A stretch of 64,000 bases of DNA, taken from assembly GCF_001187845.1 (NCBI RefSeq), contig NZ_CP012160.1, positions 3,160,501 through 3,224,500 of the forward strand. The letters are read 5' to 3'. The notes beneath the pieces were generated by a model that did not search any database, had not been told where the DNA came from, and was given only the letters and a program-made list of their open reading frames with translations. Below are positions 35,496 through 45,345 of the stretch, one piece after another (position 1 is the stretch's first letter; every line of letters starts with the position of its first letter). The translations under genes and the position numbers were made by a program. This stretch comes from Octadecabacter temperatus (GTDB taxonomy: Bacteria; Pseudomonadota; Alphaproteobacteria; Rhodobacterales; Rhodobacteraceae).

Positions 35496-36253
35496 CTGAA
35501 AACGTAGCCGAAGCACGTCGCCTATTGCGCAAAGAAGCAACAAAGCTTCAGAAGGCCCTCGACAAAAACCGCTCCCGCGAACGCGGCCCATTGGTCCGTC
35601 GATTTCATGAAGTGCGCCAGATGCTGTCACCGCTGTATTCTTATACATCGCAGGCTGGGCAGGATTTTGTGGTTGACCAACTTATGAAGCACAAACGAGA
35701 GGGTACATTCATCGATGTTGGTGGGTATGACGGTGTAACAGGGTCTAACACTTTCTTCCTTGAGACAAATCGCGGCTGGACTGGTGCGCTTGTCGAACCC
35801 GTGAAAGCACAGCTCGTTAAGGCCGCCGCCTTGCGGACATGTCCCTGCATCGAAGCCGCGATTGCCCCGACTGAAGGCGAGGCCGATTTCATCGAAATCA
35901 GCGAGGGTTTCACCCAGATGAGCGGCTTGGCCGACACTTACGACAAGAAACTCCTGCAGACAGTTCGCAATGACAAACGGCACCGCGAAAACGTCACGAA
36001 GGTCAAAACGAAAACCCTATCCAGCATTTTGGAATACGCGAAAATCCCCGATCCAGATTTCATCTCACTGGATATCGAAGGCGGCGAGATCGCTTGCCTC
36101 AAAGCGTTTCCTTTCAAAGATCATAACGTCAAAGCCTGGGCGATCGAGAACAACCCTGGTACGTCGGAGATCAAACAACTCATGGACGAGAACGGTTATA
36201 ATTTAGTCGAATTTTGCGGACCAGATGAAGTTTATTTTAAACGTTCGTCATAA
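35492..36253 (+). CDS. FkbM-family methyltransferase
   Basis: The 253-residue protein has a class I methyltransferase fold: the SAM-binding loop TFIDVGGYDGVTGSNTFFLE (about residues 71-90), EP at the end of strand 2 (GALVEPVKAQ) and the FkbM signature DFISLDIEGGEIACLKAF. FkbM enzymes usually O-methylate sugars. It is last in the four-gene operon and is followed by a 76-bp gap before motB with no clear terminator. Confidence 0.9.
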   Translation: MTENVAEARRLLRKEATKLQKALDKNRSRERGPLVRRFHEVRQMLSPLYSYTSQAGQDFVVDQLMKHKREGTFIDVGGYDGVTGSNTFFLETNRGWTGALVEPVKAQLVKAAALRTCPCIEAAIAPTEGEADFIEISEGFTQMSGLADTYDKKLLQTVRNDKRHRENVTKVKTKTLSSILEYAKIPDPDFISLDIEGGEIACLKAFPFKDHNVKAWAIENNPGTSEIKQLMDENGYNLVEFCGPDEVYFKRSS

Positions 36254-36329
36254 GGCCAACACATTTCGATCACGCTTCACGCTTTAAGCAACTGATAGGT
36301 CTTACTCCAACATAGAACTGGAGTGGGCC

Positions 36330-37148
36330 ATGTCAGATCGATCGAATGCACCGATTATTATTAAACGCAAAAAGGTTGTCGCCGGTGGCGGGCACCACGG
36401 CGGCGCGTGGAAAGTTGCCTATGCGGATTTCGTGACTGCGATGATGGCGTTTTTTTTGCTCATGTGGCTGTTGAACGCGACGACTGAACAGCAGCGCAAA
36501 GGCATTGCCGACTACTTCTCTCCAACGATTCCGGTGAACCGGATTTCAGGTGGTGGCGAAGGAATGTTCGGCGGAACCAACATCTTCACCGATGACACCT
36601 TGGTTCAAGACGGTACCGGACAATCCGGCGGTGTTCCGACAATCGGCGAGGATGCGGGCGCACTGGAACGGGCGGCTGAAATCGCGGCTCTGCAAGAAGT
36701 TGAATCAATGCTTCTGGGCATCGGTGGTGAAAGCCTCATTCAGCAAGAAGCCTTGCGCCACGTTATAACACGGCTCACCGACGAAGGTCTTATCATCGAA
36801 ATCTTTGCCCGTGAGAACGCGCCGTTGTTCGTTGACGAAGGCACGGAACCTACGCTCGTTTTGATAGAGCTTACGACGATGTTTGCACGCGTGTTTGATA
36901 TGGTCACGAACCCAGTCGCTGTGGAGGGCCATTCACGGACGCTACCGCTTGTCGTTGCGGATCGTCCGGTTTGGGACATTTCTTCTGGGCGCGCTGAAAC
37001 CGTGCGTCGCCTCTTAGAGGCAGGCGATCTCGATCCCTTGCGAATTGCACGCATGACTGGGCACGCCGATAGGGACCTTGCTCGCGAAAGTTCTGTGTCG
37101 GTGCGAAACAACCGGATTGAGATCACGCTGCTGCGGGTTGTCGAATGA
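36330..37148 (+). CDS. motB: Flagellar motor stator protein MotB
   Basis: MotB anchors the stator to peptidoglycan and provides the proton-binding aspartate. The 272-residue protein has a basic N-terminus (IIIKRKKVVAGGGHHGGAWK), the single membrane helix YADFVTAMMAFFLLMWLLN with the essential Asp at its start, and an OmpA-like domain with EGHSRT and SSGRAETVRRLL near the C-terminus. It opens the flagellar cluster but is 10 kb away from motA. GGAG precedes the ATG by 6 bases. Confidence 0.95.
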   Translation: MSDRSNAPIIIKRKKVVAGGGHHGGAWKVAYADFVTAMMAFFLLMWLLNATTEQQRKGIADYFSPTIPVNRISGGGEGMFGGTNIFTDDTLVQDGTGQSGGVPTIGEDAGALERAAEIAALQEVESMLLGIGGESLIQQEALRHVITRLTDEGLIIEIFARENAPLFVDEGTEPTLVLIELTTMFARVFDMVTNPVAVEGHSRTLPLVVADRPVWDISSGRAETVRRLLEAGDLDPLRIARMTGHADRDLARESSVSVRNNRIEITLLRVVE

Positions 37149-37255
37149 GGCGGCCGAAAATTTCTACTGCATTTTATCTATTAGGCCGACGTTAAGTAGC
37201 TTGGCGGTAAGTCTGACCTAAGTACGTCCAACCTTGCGACAGAAAGGCCAAGCAC

Positions 37256-38560
37256 ATGACGATTTCATCTTCCCTAAATGCTAGCGTAGCGGGGCTTGCA
37301 TCCAATGCGAGCCGCCTTGCAACGATCTCAGACAATATCGCGAATTCATCAACCTACGGGTACAAGCGTGCAGAAGCTGACTTCCATTCAATGGTCATCG
37401 ATAGCGGCAAAGGCACCTACGCCGCGGGTGGCGTCCGCGTAACAACCCAGCGCTTGATTGATGAACGCGGGCCGCTAGTTTCGACATCAAATCCAACTGA
37501 CCTCGCCGTTCGAGGGAGCGGTATGTTGCCAGTTACGGAAGGTTCGGCTGTTGGAATTGGCAATACGACAGACTTTCCAATGCGTTTATCAACGACAGGC
37601 TCCTTTCGCGCAGATGCTGACGGATTTCTCACAACGGAGTCAGGGCTCGTTCTATTAGGATGGCCAGCCAACCCAGACGGATCAATCCCAACGTTACCGC
37701 GTGACAGCTCCGGCGGTTTGGAACCTGTTCGCGTAGACACCAACCAGTTCGTTAGCGACCCTACGACTGCAATTCAGCTTTCGGTTAACCTTCCCGCGAC
37801 AGAAACGGCGGCCGGTGCAACTGGCGATACTGAATCACTGTCGGTCGAATACTTTGACAACCTTGGGATCGCTGAAAATCTTTCCGTCAGCTTCGTCCCA
37901 ACTGTTCCTGCAACGGGGTCGTCCAATACTTGGACCATGTTGATCGAAGACAGTGCCAGCGGTGGAGCAGTTGTTGGGAACTATACGCTTCAGTTTGACG
38001 ATACCCCTGGGTTGGGGGGTCGCTTGTTGTCCGTTACGGACGCGGTCGGGGACCCTTATGACGCAGCTGATGGGACCATTACCGTCGCAGTTGACGGCGG
38101 TGATGTATCCATCGGCATTGGTGTTCTAGGCGAAGCAGGGGGGCTGTCACAATTGTCAGATGCTTTCGCTCCTGTGTCGGTCACGAAAGATGGCTCGCCA
38201 GTCGGCAACATGACCTCTGTTGAGGTCGACGCGAATGGCTTCGTACACGCATTCTTTGACACAGGCGTCTCGCGTACAATCTATCAAGTTCCAATCGTCG
38301 ATGTCCCCAATGAAAACGGGTTGGTCACACAAGACCACCAAAGCTACACGGTGACGCCGGAAAGCGGGCCTTTCTACCTTTGGGACGCTGGTGATGGGCC
38401 GACCGGAGATATCGTAAGTTATGCCCGCGAAGAATCCGCCACTGATGTGGCTGGCGAACTAACACAGCTCATTCAAACACAACGCGCGTACTCATCCAAC
38501 GCCAAGGTCATTCAGACCGTGGATGAAATGCTGCAGGAAACAACCAACATCAAACGATAG
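37256..38560 (+). CDS. flgE: Flagellar hook protein FlgE
   Basis: FlgE polymerises into the hook. The 434-residue protein has the rod/hook N-terminal motif SSLNASVAGLASNASRLATI and ISDNIANSSTYGYKR, the variable surface region in the middle and the C-terminal coiled-coil region AYSSNAKVIQTVDEMLQET. It is followed 17 bp later by flgK. The 107-bp leader after motB contains a lone TTAA half-site but no full CtrA box that I can see. Confidence 0.93.
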   Translation: MTISSSLNASVAGLASNASRLATISDNIANSSTYGYKRAEADFHSMVIDSGKGTYAAGGVRVTTQRLIDERGPLVSTSNPTDLAVRGSGMLPVTEGSAVGIGNTTDFPMRLSTTGSFRADADGFLTTESGLVLLGWPANPDGSIPTLPRDSSGGLEPVRVDTNQFVSDPTTAIQLSVNLPATETAAGATGDTESLSVEYFDNLGIAENLSVSFVPTVPATGSSNTWTMLIEDSASGGAVVGNYTLQFDDTPGLGGRLLSVTDAVGDPYDAADGTITVAVDGGDVSIGIGVLGEAGGLSQLSDAFAPVSVTKDGSPVGNMTSVEVDANGFVHAFFDTGVSRTIYQVPIVDVPNENGLVTQDHQSYTVTPESGPFYLWDAGDGPTGDIVSYAREESATDVAGELTQLIQTQRAYSSNAKVIQTVDEMLQETTNIKR

Positions 38561-38577
38561 AATTGAGGTAAACGGCC

Positions 38578-40023
38578 ATGAGTATTTCCAGCTCGCTTTC
38601 TAACGCCCTAACAGGGATGACTGCCGCGTCGCGCATGGCCGAAGTTGTGTCCTCAAACGTCGCTAATTCATTGACGGAAGGATACGGACGCAGATCCGTG
38701 AACTTGTCCTCCGCAGTGATCGGGGGCGCTGGCGCCGGTGTGCAAATCGGATCAGTGACCCGCCATGTTGATAGCGGAATCATAGCTGACCGGCGGTTGG
38801 CGAGCGCCGGTTTAGGGGGGTATGAGACACTGGTTTCGACAATGAACCGTATCCAGGACGTTATTGGCGAAGTTGGTAGCACCGATTCAATCTCAAGCCG
38901 GATCGTCGCAGTGGAATCTGCCCTAATCGACGCAGGATCCGACCCTTCATCAAACATCAATTTGTCCGCGCTGGCCGAAAAGCTGAGCGATGTTGCGACC
39001 AGCTTAAACACCGCATCTAACAACATTCAATCCGAACGAGTACGCGCGGATTCTTCAATCTCTGACCAAGTCGGTAGGCTGAATACAGCCCTTTCTCAGG
39101 TTGAGCAGCTCAACAAAGATATTACGAATGCGAAGAATTCAGGGTATGATCCGTCAGGTTTGATGGATCAAAGGCAACTCGTGATTGACGAGATATCTGA
39201 GATTGTCCCAGTACGCGAAATAGATCGAACCGGTGGTCAAGTAGCTTTGATGACACCCAGCGGTGAAACCCTGCTTGATGGAGAGGCCAAAGTTTTCGGG
39301 TTCATCCAGAACGCAGTAATTACACCCGACATGACGCTCCAAAGCGGAGGACTTTCCGGGATTACCCTCGACGGTCAACCGATTGCGACTGACGGAATTG
39401 GAAAGCTCGCGGGCGGCACGCTCGGGGCAACGTTTCAAGCCCGCGATTCAGAGCTTGTAACGGCGCAGCAAGGTTTGGACGCAGTCGCAGCAGACCTAAT
39501 TAGCCGTTTTCAGGACCCGAATGTCGATCCGACACTTGCCGTTGGGCAAGCGGGAATATTAACGGACGCAGGCGCGGTCTTCAGCGTTACGAACACAACC
39601 GGGCTTTCGTCTCGAATTTCGCTCAACGCATCGGTGGATCCAACGGTTGGCGGGGCAACCACAAAGCTTCGTGATGGCCTTAACGCGACCACTGTTGGGC
39701 CGAGCGGAAATGCCAGTTTGCTCCAAGCGATTTCTGGAGCACTTGCAGATCCAAGATCAACATCAACCGATTCTATTCAACAAAGCGCGGCCGGACGGGC
39801 ATCAAACTTTGAGGGTGAAATGGGGAGCACGCGTGTTGAGTTCGAATCCGAGGTTAGCTTCGCGAATGCCAGATGGTCGAGTTTGAAAGAAGCCGAATCT
39901 GCGGATGGCGTCGACACTGATTACGAAATGCAGATGTTACTGCGCGTTGAGCAGGCCTACGCTGCGAACGCACGTGTCATTCAAACTGTCGAAACACTTA
40001 TGCAAAGATTGTTGGAGATTTGA
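38578..40023 (+). CDS. flgK: Flagellar hook-filament junction protein FlgK
   Basis: The 481-residue protein (HAP1) starts SISSSLSNALTGMTAASRMAE and has VSSNVANSLTEGYGRRSVNL, the flagellar rod/hook signature, and a C-terminal AYAANARVIQTVETLMQRLL. It joins hook to filament. It lies 3 bp before flgL in the flgEKLI operon. Confidence 0.93.
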   Translation: MSISSSLSNALTGMTAASRMAEVVSSNVANSLTEGYGRRSVNLSSAVIGGAGAGVQIGSVTRHVDSGIIADRRLASAGLGGYETLVSTMNRIQDVIGEVGSTDSISSRIVAVESALIDAGSDPSSNINLSALAEKLSDVATSLNTASNNIQSERVRADSSISDQVGRLNTALSQVEQLNKDITNAKNSGYDPSGLMDQRQLVIDEISEIVPVREIDRTGGQVALMTPSGETLLDGEAKVFGFIQNAVITPDMTLQSGGLSGITLDGQPIATDGIGKLAGGTLGATFQARDSELVTAQQGLDAVAADLISRFQDPNVDPTLAVGQAGILTDAGAVFSVTNTTGLSSRISLNASVDPTVGGATTKLRDGLNATTVGPSGNASLLQAISGALADPRSTSTDSIQQSAAGRASNFEGEMGSTRVEFESEVSFANARWSSLKEAESADGVDTDYEMQMLLRVEQAYAANARVIQTVETLMQRLLEI

Positions 40024-40026
40024 GCT

Positions 40027-41037
40027 ATGGCAATTTCAATGGTTGGCGATCTGCGCCAACACCTCTTAACAACGCGTCACAATACATCTCTGAAAACCCA
40101 GCTTAACACGCTTGTTCAGGAGCTAACGTCTGGTGAGACAGCTGATCTCACGTCACATCTTGGTGGTGATCAGACCACTCTTTCCGGCCTTGACCGCCAG
40201 CTTCAGATGCTCGGCCAGTTTGCACAGTCAAATACAGAAACTGGGCAGTTTCTTATTATGATGCAAACGGCGCTTTCAGGGATCGACAGTCAACGTGAAA
40301 CGGCAAGCAATGCCCTACTCTCCATCAACCTCTCGAGCACGGCGTCGCAAATCGGGAATGCCGCTGACGTTGCACGCAACGGCTTTAATGCGGCCGTTCA
40401 ATCCATGAATCAACGTTCAGGGGATCGAGCTATGTTTGGTGGAAATGATTTGGAGTCCAACCCATTGGCGGATTCTGAAACCATGATGACAGCGCTCCAA
40501 AGTGCTGTGGCTGGTTTAACTTCTGCTTCTGATATTGATGCAGCGGTTGATGCTTGGTTCGACATCCCGGGTGGGGGCTTCGAATCAAACGGCTACCAAG
40601 GTGATACGATTGGCTACATATCCAGGCCAGCTGGAGCAGAGCAGACCGTAGAAATCGGTGTTCGCGCAGACGATCAAGCGATCCGAGACACGCTTAAAGC
40701 GCTCGCGAAGGGTGCGCTTGCCGGAGACATTGCTCTTAATCTTGAAAAAGAAGTTCGACAGAGCCTCCAGGAACAAGCAGGCGTCGATTTGCTAACCCAA
40801 GCCTCGGAGCTAATCGGACTTCAAGCCAGTATCGGATACGCAGAACAACAGATCGAACAATCAACGGTTCAGATTTCAGCGCAAACATCGTCATTCAGTA
40901 TTGCGCGAAATGAACTTGTCGCTGCGGATCCATTTGAAACAGCGACTCAGCTACAATCCGTCCAGCTTCAGCTCGAGACTCACTACACCCTAACTGCGCG
41001 CTTGTCGCGCTTATCCTTAACGGAGTATTTACGTTGA
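40027..41037 (+). CDS. flgL: Flagellar hook-associated protein FlgL
   Basis: The 336-residue flagellin-like protein (HAP3) contains N- and C-terminal helical regions (VGDLRQHLLTTRHNTSLKTQ; SSFSIARNELVAADPFETAT) and is placed directly after flgK. The stop overlaps the flgI start. Sequence similarity to the family is modest, but the position makes the call firm. Confidence 0.88.
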   Translation: MAISMVGDLRQHLLTTRHNTSLKTQLNTLVQELTSGETADLTSHLGGDQTTLSGLDRQLQMLGQFAQSNTETGQFLIMMQTALSGIDSQRETASNALLSINLSSTASQIGNAADVARNGFNAAVQSMNQRSGDRAMFGGNDLESNPLADSETMMTALQSAVAGLTSASDIDAAVDAWFDIPGGGFESNGYQGDTIGYISRPAGAEQTVEIGVRADDQAIRDTLKALAKGALAGDIALNLEKEVRQSLQEQAGVDLLTQASELIGLQASIGYAEQQIEQSTVQISAQTSSFSIARNELVAADPFETATQLQSVQLQLETHYTLTARLSRLSLTEYLR

Positions 41038-42134
41038 AAAGAATGATCGCAGCACTTGTTCTCGTCCTCATTCACTCCACGGCGCACGCGTCTCCAATTC
41101 GAATAAAAGATCTAGTTGAATTTGACGGCGTTCGATCAAATGACTTGGTCGGTTACGGTCTCGTTGTGGGCTTGAATGGCACAGGCGATGGGTTGCGGAA
41201 TTCACCGTTCACCGAAGAGATCATGAGTAATATATTGGAACGCCTCGGTGTGAATGTTACAGGCGAACAGTTCCGACCGAACAATGTTGCCGCGGTTTTG
41301 GTGACAGCAAGTTTACCACCATTTGCACGTACCGGTAGTCCGCTTGACGTAACGATTTCGGCGATTGGTGACGCGGACAGTTTGCTTGGTGGTACGCTCA
41401 TTATGACCCCACTTAACGCAGCCGATGGCGAGATCTATGCTGTAGCCCAAGGAACTATTATCGCAGGGGGAGTCTCTGCTGAGGGCGATGGCGGTGGCGT
41501 CGTGCAAGGGGTTCCCACCGCCGGCGTTATTCCATCGGGCGCAACTGTTGAGCGTGAGGTTGCATTTGAGTTTTCAGATCTTGAAGTAATCCGACTAGCG
41601 CTGCGATCGCCAGATTTTACGACGGCTGCTCGAATAGAGACAGCGATTAACCAAGCCTATGGTCGTAGTGTCGCGATCATGTTGGATTCAGGAACGGTAC
41701 GTGTAGATATTGCCGCAACGAGAGCGGTGTCACCGGCGCACGCGCTCGTTCGCGTCGAGAACATTCTTGTAGAGCCCGAACGCAGAGCACGTGTTGTTGT
41801 GGATCAACGTTCGGGCACGATTGTGATGGGCGATGACGTACGGATTTCTCGCGTTGCTGTTAGCCAAGGAAACCTCACTTTACGCATCGAAGAGGCGCCT
41901 TTGGTGGTTCAACCAAACCCATTCGCTTCGGGTCAAACTGTGGTGGTGCCAAACACCAATGCGCAGATCAATGAAGAACCTGGAATAGGGTTGGCTGAGA
42001 TTCAAGAAGGGACCTCTTTGTCAGAGGTCGTCGCGGGCTTAAATGCTCTGGGTGTTTCGCCGCGTGACATGATCGATATCCTAAAGAGTATAAAGGCTGC
42101 GGGTGCACTGCACGCAGAATTCATAGTCCGATAG
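41034..42134 (+). CDS. flgI: Flagellar P-ring protein FlgI
   Basis: FlgI forms the periplasmic P ring around the rod. The 366-residue precursor has a signal peptide (ending THAHA-type; STAHA-SP) and the family start IRIKDLVEFDGVRSNDLVGYGLVVGLNGTGDG (about residues 23-54). The start is TTG at 41034, with GGAG 8 bases upstream; an ATG at 41043 is less well placed. It converges on fliP with 7 bp between. Confidence 0.94.
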   Translation: MKRMIAALVLVLIHSTAHASPIRIKDLVEFDGVRSNDLVGYGLVVGLNGTGDGLRNSPFTEEIMSNILERLGVNVTGEQFRPNNVAAVLVTASLPPFARTGSPLDVTISAIGDADSLLGGTLIMTPLNAADGEIYAVAQGTIIAGGVSAEGDGGGVVQGVPTAGVIPSGATVEREVAFEFSDLEVIRLALRSPDFTTAARIETAINQAYGRSVAIMLDSGTVRVDIAATRAVSPAHALVRVENILVEPERRARVVVDQRSGTIVMGDDVRISRVAVSQGNLTLRIEEAPLVVQPNPFASGQTVVVPNTNAQINEEPGIGLAEIQEGTSLSEVVAGLNALGVSPRDMIDILKSIKAAGALHAEFIVR

Positions 42135-42141
42135 GTAGGGT

Positions 42142-42879
42142 TCAGAGGTAGCTGCGGACAAGGCTGGCTGCGATCAAACTCCATCCATCAGCGACAACAA
42201 AAAAGGCTAGCTTGAATGGAAGTGACACAATGGCGGGGGGGACCATCATCATCCCCATCGACATCAGGACTGCAGCAACGACAAGGTCGATAATCAAAAA
42301 AGGCAGAAATACAATGAACCCGATTTGAAATGCGCGCTCAATCTCACTCAGCAGGAATGATGGGATGAGCACTGACAAAGAAGACGTTTCTATCGGTTGA
42401 TTGGCAACTGGATTTGGCCGCAAACTTGCAAGCTCTTCAAATGTATCCGGCGCAATGCGATTAGCCATAAAGGATCTAAAAGGCTCCATCACGCGAAGGA
42501 ATGCGTCTTCAAGAGGCATCCCTTCGTTAAGGAGTGGATCTATTCCCGATGTCCACGCGGCTATGAATACGGGCTCCATCACGAAGTACGTAAGGAATAG
42601 CGCAAGGCTGATGATAAGCATGTTAGGTGGTGATTGCTGCAGTCCAATCCCTTGCCGCAGAATTGACAAAACGGTCACCATAAATGGAAAACAGGTGATC
42701 ATTATAGCGATGCCAGGAACGATACTAAGGATCGTCATCAAGACAAATAGTTGAATTGATCTCGTCGCAAGTGAACCGTCGTTGTCCAAAGTTATAGATA
42801 GGTCTTGCGCAAACGCTGGGTTCACAAGGAACAGCGAGCCGATCGTAGTAATAGCGAGGATGTAGCCTTTAGGATTCAT
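42142..42879 (-). CDS. fliP: Flagellar export apparatus protein FliP
   Basis: FliP is a core subunit of the export gate. The 245-residue precursor has a signal peptide ending NPAFA, then four helices with TILSIVPGIAIMITCFPFMV, LRQGIGLQQSPPNMLIISLALFLTYF and the C-terminal MMMVPPAIVSLPFKLAFFV. It is the last of the leftward fliF-fliH-fliN-fliP operon and overlaps fliN by 11 bp. Confidence 0.95.
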   Translation of the reverse strand: MNPKGYILAITTIGSLFLVNPAFAQDLSITLDNDGSLATRSIQLFVLMTILSIVPGIAIMITCFPFMVTVLSILRQGIGLQQSPPNMLIISLALFLTYFVMEPVFIAAWTSGIDPLLNEGMPLEDAFLRVMEPFRSFMANRIAPDTFEELASLRPNPVANQPIETSSLSVLIPSFLLSEIERAFQIGFIVFLPFLIIDLVVAAVLMSMGMMMVPPAIVSLPFKLAFFVVADGWSLIAASLVRSYL

Positions 42880-43150
42880 GCTGGCCTGTGGCGACTACTT
42901 CTGTGAGACGAACCGCGAGTTGTCCTGTTTCGCTTCCTTCGACCTGTTCAAGTTGCCCTCGCGCAATCAAGCGACCGCCGACAAACAAATCAACTGGGTC
43001 ATCAATGCGCTTATCGAGCGGTAAGACAGCGTTTTCGCCGAGATCCAAAAGGTCTCGAACAAGCGGTCTTGCGCGACCTACGGAGATGGTAACTTCAATA
43101 GGAACGTTTTGAAGCGGATTGGAGGGAGTTGCTTGCATTTCAGTTTCCAT
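42869..43150 (-). CDS. fliN: Flagellar C-ring/switch protein FliN
   Basis: The 93-residue protein is a compact SpoA/FliN domain with VPIEVTISVGRARPLVRDLL, GENAVLPLDKRIDDPVDLFV and GRLIARGQL, all standard FliN motifs. I chose the ATG at 43150, which has AGAGGAG upstream; the frame is open to 43177. It overlaps fliH by 11 bp. Confidence 0.93.
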   Translation of the reverse strand: METEMQATPSNPLQNVPIEVTISVGRARPLVRDLLDLGENAVLPLDKRIDDPVDLFVGGRLIARGQLEQVEGSETGQLAVRLTEVVATGQHES

Positions 43151-43697
43151 TTCGGCTGCTCCTCTGATGGCTTTCAAGCCCGTTTAATGTGGATTGAAGT
43201 GCAAGAACGAGTGACGGCAGATCCAGTAAGATCTCAACATCGTTTTGCAGGATGATTGCCTGCCCAGCAGTGAGATTGGGAACAGGCACGAAGACGCAAT
43301 GCTCTTTGCTTCCCAGGGCATCAAATGCAGGTAAAAGATCCGGCGCTATCCCAATTTGAATTGGCAAGTTTGCAGATCTATTAAGCTCAACATCGACAAT
43401 TTCTGACAGGTGCGAACCAAACGTGGCTTTGGCGATTTCGGGAATCACTTGGTCTGAAATCTGCCTGACAAGCGACTGCATCTGCTCGAGAATATGCTGG
43501 CGTGCTTCCTCATATCCAAATGTCATATCGCTCAATGTGACGGACACTTCGTTGATGGATTGCGCAATTTTTGCGTTGTTCAAAGTCTCGGCGTGAATGA
43601 TTCCGTCCGCCTTGCCACGTTGATAGTCTGGACTTTCAATTGGCGCGTTCACGCCCTCATTCCCAAACCGTTCTAACGTAATCCGTGAAGTATTCAT
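43140..43697 (-). CDS. fliH: Flagellar export ATPase regulator FliH-like protein
   Basis: The 185-residue protein lies between fliF and fliN and has the helical DMTFGYEEARQHILEQMQSLVRQI stretch followed by a C-terminal domain with IAKATFGSHLSEIVDVEL and LDLPSLVLALQSTLNGL, consistent with FliH, which holds FliI in check. Sequence conservation in this family is low; position is the main evidence. It overlaps fliF by 4 bp (ATGA). Confidence 0.8.
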   Translation of the reverse strand: MNTSRITLERFGNEGVNAPIESPDYQRGKADGIIHAETLNNAKIAQSINEVSVTLSDMTFGYEEARQHILEQMQSLVRQISDQVIPEIAKATFGSHLSEIVDVELNRSANLPIQIGIAPDLLPAFDALGSKEHCVFVPVPNLTAGQAIILQNDVEILLDLPSLVLALQSTLNGLESHQRSSRNGN

Positions 43698-45289
43698 TTG
43701 GCAGGCTCCGAATCCGGTTCGTCAATCCAGCTTTGCAGAACTTGAATTGCCTCATCGCGGCGATCTTCAATGAGATCGCGAAGTCGATCGACGGGATCGT
43801 CAGTCGACGGAACGCTATTGGCATCTGTTTGCGATGGCGCCATTGATTGCACAGGAGATACTGTACCGTCGATCACGTTTGAATCGGCTCCCAACGCGGT
43901 GCTGGAAACCCCCGCACCGCTGTTGTCGAGCAACGCAGGAGAAGTCCGATTAGACGTTAGAATTGGCCGCACTACGAACAGCCCAAGAATCAAAGCAACC
44001 AATGCCAGCACGCCGGTTTGGACCAATTGCATAATATTGAGCGGTGTGGATGGAATCTCGCCGACACCAGACTCTGTTCCGACAGCGGGTAAGGCCTCAA
44101 ATGCCATGGATCGAATTGTGATCTCGTCACCACGTGCCTCATCAAGGCCAACGGCAGACGCCACTAACAGGCGTAGGTCTTCAAGTTCTTCGGGCGGGCG
44201 GGCCGTAACGATTGGTTCGCCCGTGTCATCGACAGTCGTCACACTGTTAACCAAGACGGCCACGCTAATTCGTTTTACCGCGCCTGGGCGGCGCAACACT
44301 TCGCGTTGTGTTTCCGAAACTTCGTAATTTGTGACCGACCGACTTTCGGTGTTTTCATTGGACGCAGCACCTGAATTCCCTGCGGCGTCACCGTCTGGTA
44401 AATTGGACGCAATTGTCACGTCGCCAGACATTGTATCTTGTGACGATGCGCTGCTTTCCTGAACTTCGGTGCTGATCGCGACGCGCGTTTCAGGATCAAA
44501 GCTTCGCTCGATAATGGACTCTGTCTCCGTCACGGTATCGACACTCACCTCGACAACCGCATTCCCGGGTCCAACACGCGCTGCTAATATGCGCTCAACA
44601 CGACTACGGAGTTCAGACACTTTTTCATGCGTGTCCGCTGCGGTTGAATTACCGTCAGTACTGGAAATCAATCCGCCGACGCCATCGATAACCGCGACGT
44701 CCGTCGGCGCGAGACCCGGTACCGCGGAAGCCACAAGAAATCGTAACGCGTCGGCCTGACCTGTGTCCAAAGACCCACTCATTGTCGTCACATTTACCGC
44801 TGCAGTTGGCGCTTGTTCCCGTCTAAACGGTTGCGCTGAGGTCGCTGATATATGGACGCGTGCAGCTCGAATATGCGGGCTTGCAAGCATGGTTCGAGCC
44901 AGCTCACCCTCTTTGGCACGCCAATAGGCAGCATCAAACATCTGCGATGTCGTGCCGAATCCGGAAAGGTTGTCTAACAGTTCATACCCCTGAGAACTGT
45001 TCGCAGGCAGACCCTCGCTGGCCAATGTCATTCTTAGGCGATCACGTTCCGCCCGTGGTACAAAAATCGAACCACCCTGAACGTCATATTCGACATCACG
45101 CTGATCCAATGCCGTGATGATCTCTCCAGCGGTTCCATTGTCCAAACCCGCATATAACAACACGAGGTCGGACGATGTTGTCGAGCGGGCCATAAGTAAG
45201 ACCGCAACGAACACCGCAAGCGATGCCCCGATAACGGTGATTCGACGACGAGCGTCCAAGTTCGTCCATATTGTATTAGCGCTTCCCAA
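43694..45289 (-). CDS. fliF: Flagellar MS-ring protein FliF
   Basis: FliF builds the MS ring in the inner membrane. The 531-residue protein has an N-terminal helix (RITVIGASLAVFVAVLLMA), the ring-building SVDTVTETESIIERSFDPET region, and a second helix (LVQTGVLALVALILGLFVV). The start is a TTG at 45289 with GGGAG 8 bases upstream; no in-frame ATG occurs until after the first helix. The C-terminal tail should bind FliG, whose gene is not adjacent. Confidence 0.94.
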   Translation of the reverse strand: MGSANTIWTNLDARRRITVIGASLAVFVAVLLMARSTTSSDLVLLYAGLDNGTAGEIITALDQRDVEYDVQGGSIFVPRAERDRLRMTLASEGLPANSSQGYELLDNLSGFGTTSQMFDAAYWRAKEGELARTMLASPHIRAARVHISATSAQPFRREQAPTAAVNVTTMSGSLDTGQADALRFLVASAVPGLAPTDVAVIDGVGGLISSTDGNSTAADTHEKVSELRSRVERILAARVGPGNAVVEVSVDTVTETESIIERSFDPETRVAISTEVQESSASSQDTMSGDVTIASNLPDGDAAGNSGAASNENTESRSVTNYEVSETQREVLRRPGAVKRISVAVLVNSVTTVDDTGEPIVTARPPEELEDLRLLVASAVGLDEARGDEITIRSMAFEALPAVGTESGVGEIPSTPLNIMQLVQTGVLALVALILGLFVVRPILTSNRTSPALLDNSGAGVSSTALGADSNVIDGTVSPVQSMAPSQTDANSVPSTDDPVDRLRDLIEDRRDEAIQVLQSWIDEPDSEPAK

Positions 45290-45345
45290 GCGGGTTTCTC
45301 CCTACCAATGGCATTCTGCCGATGCCCATCAATAGACTGCACAGG

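Noticed and set aside
43770..44327. Rightward 185-codon frame opposite fliF
   Set aside because: It is antisense to well-supported fliF coding sequence and low complexity.
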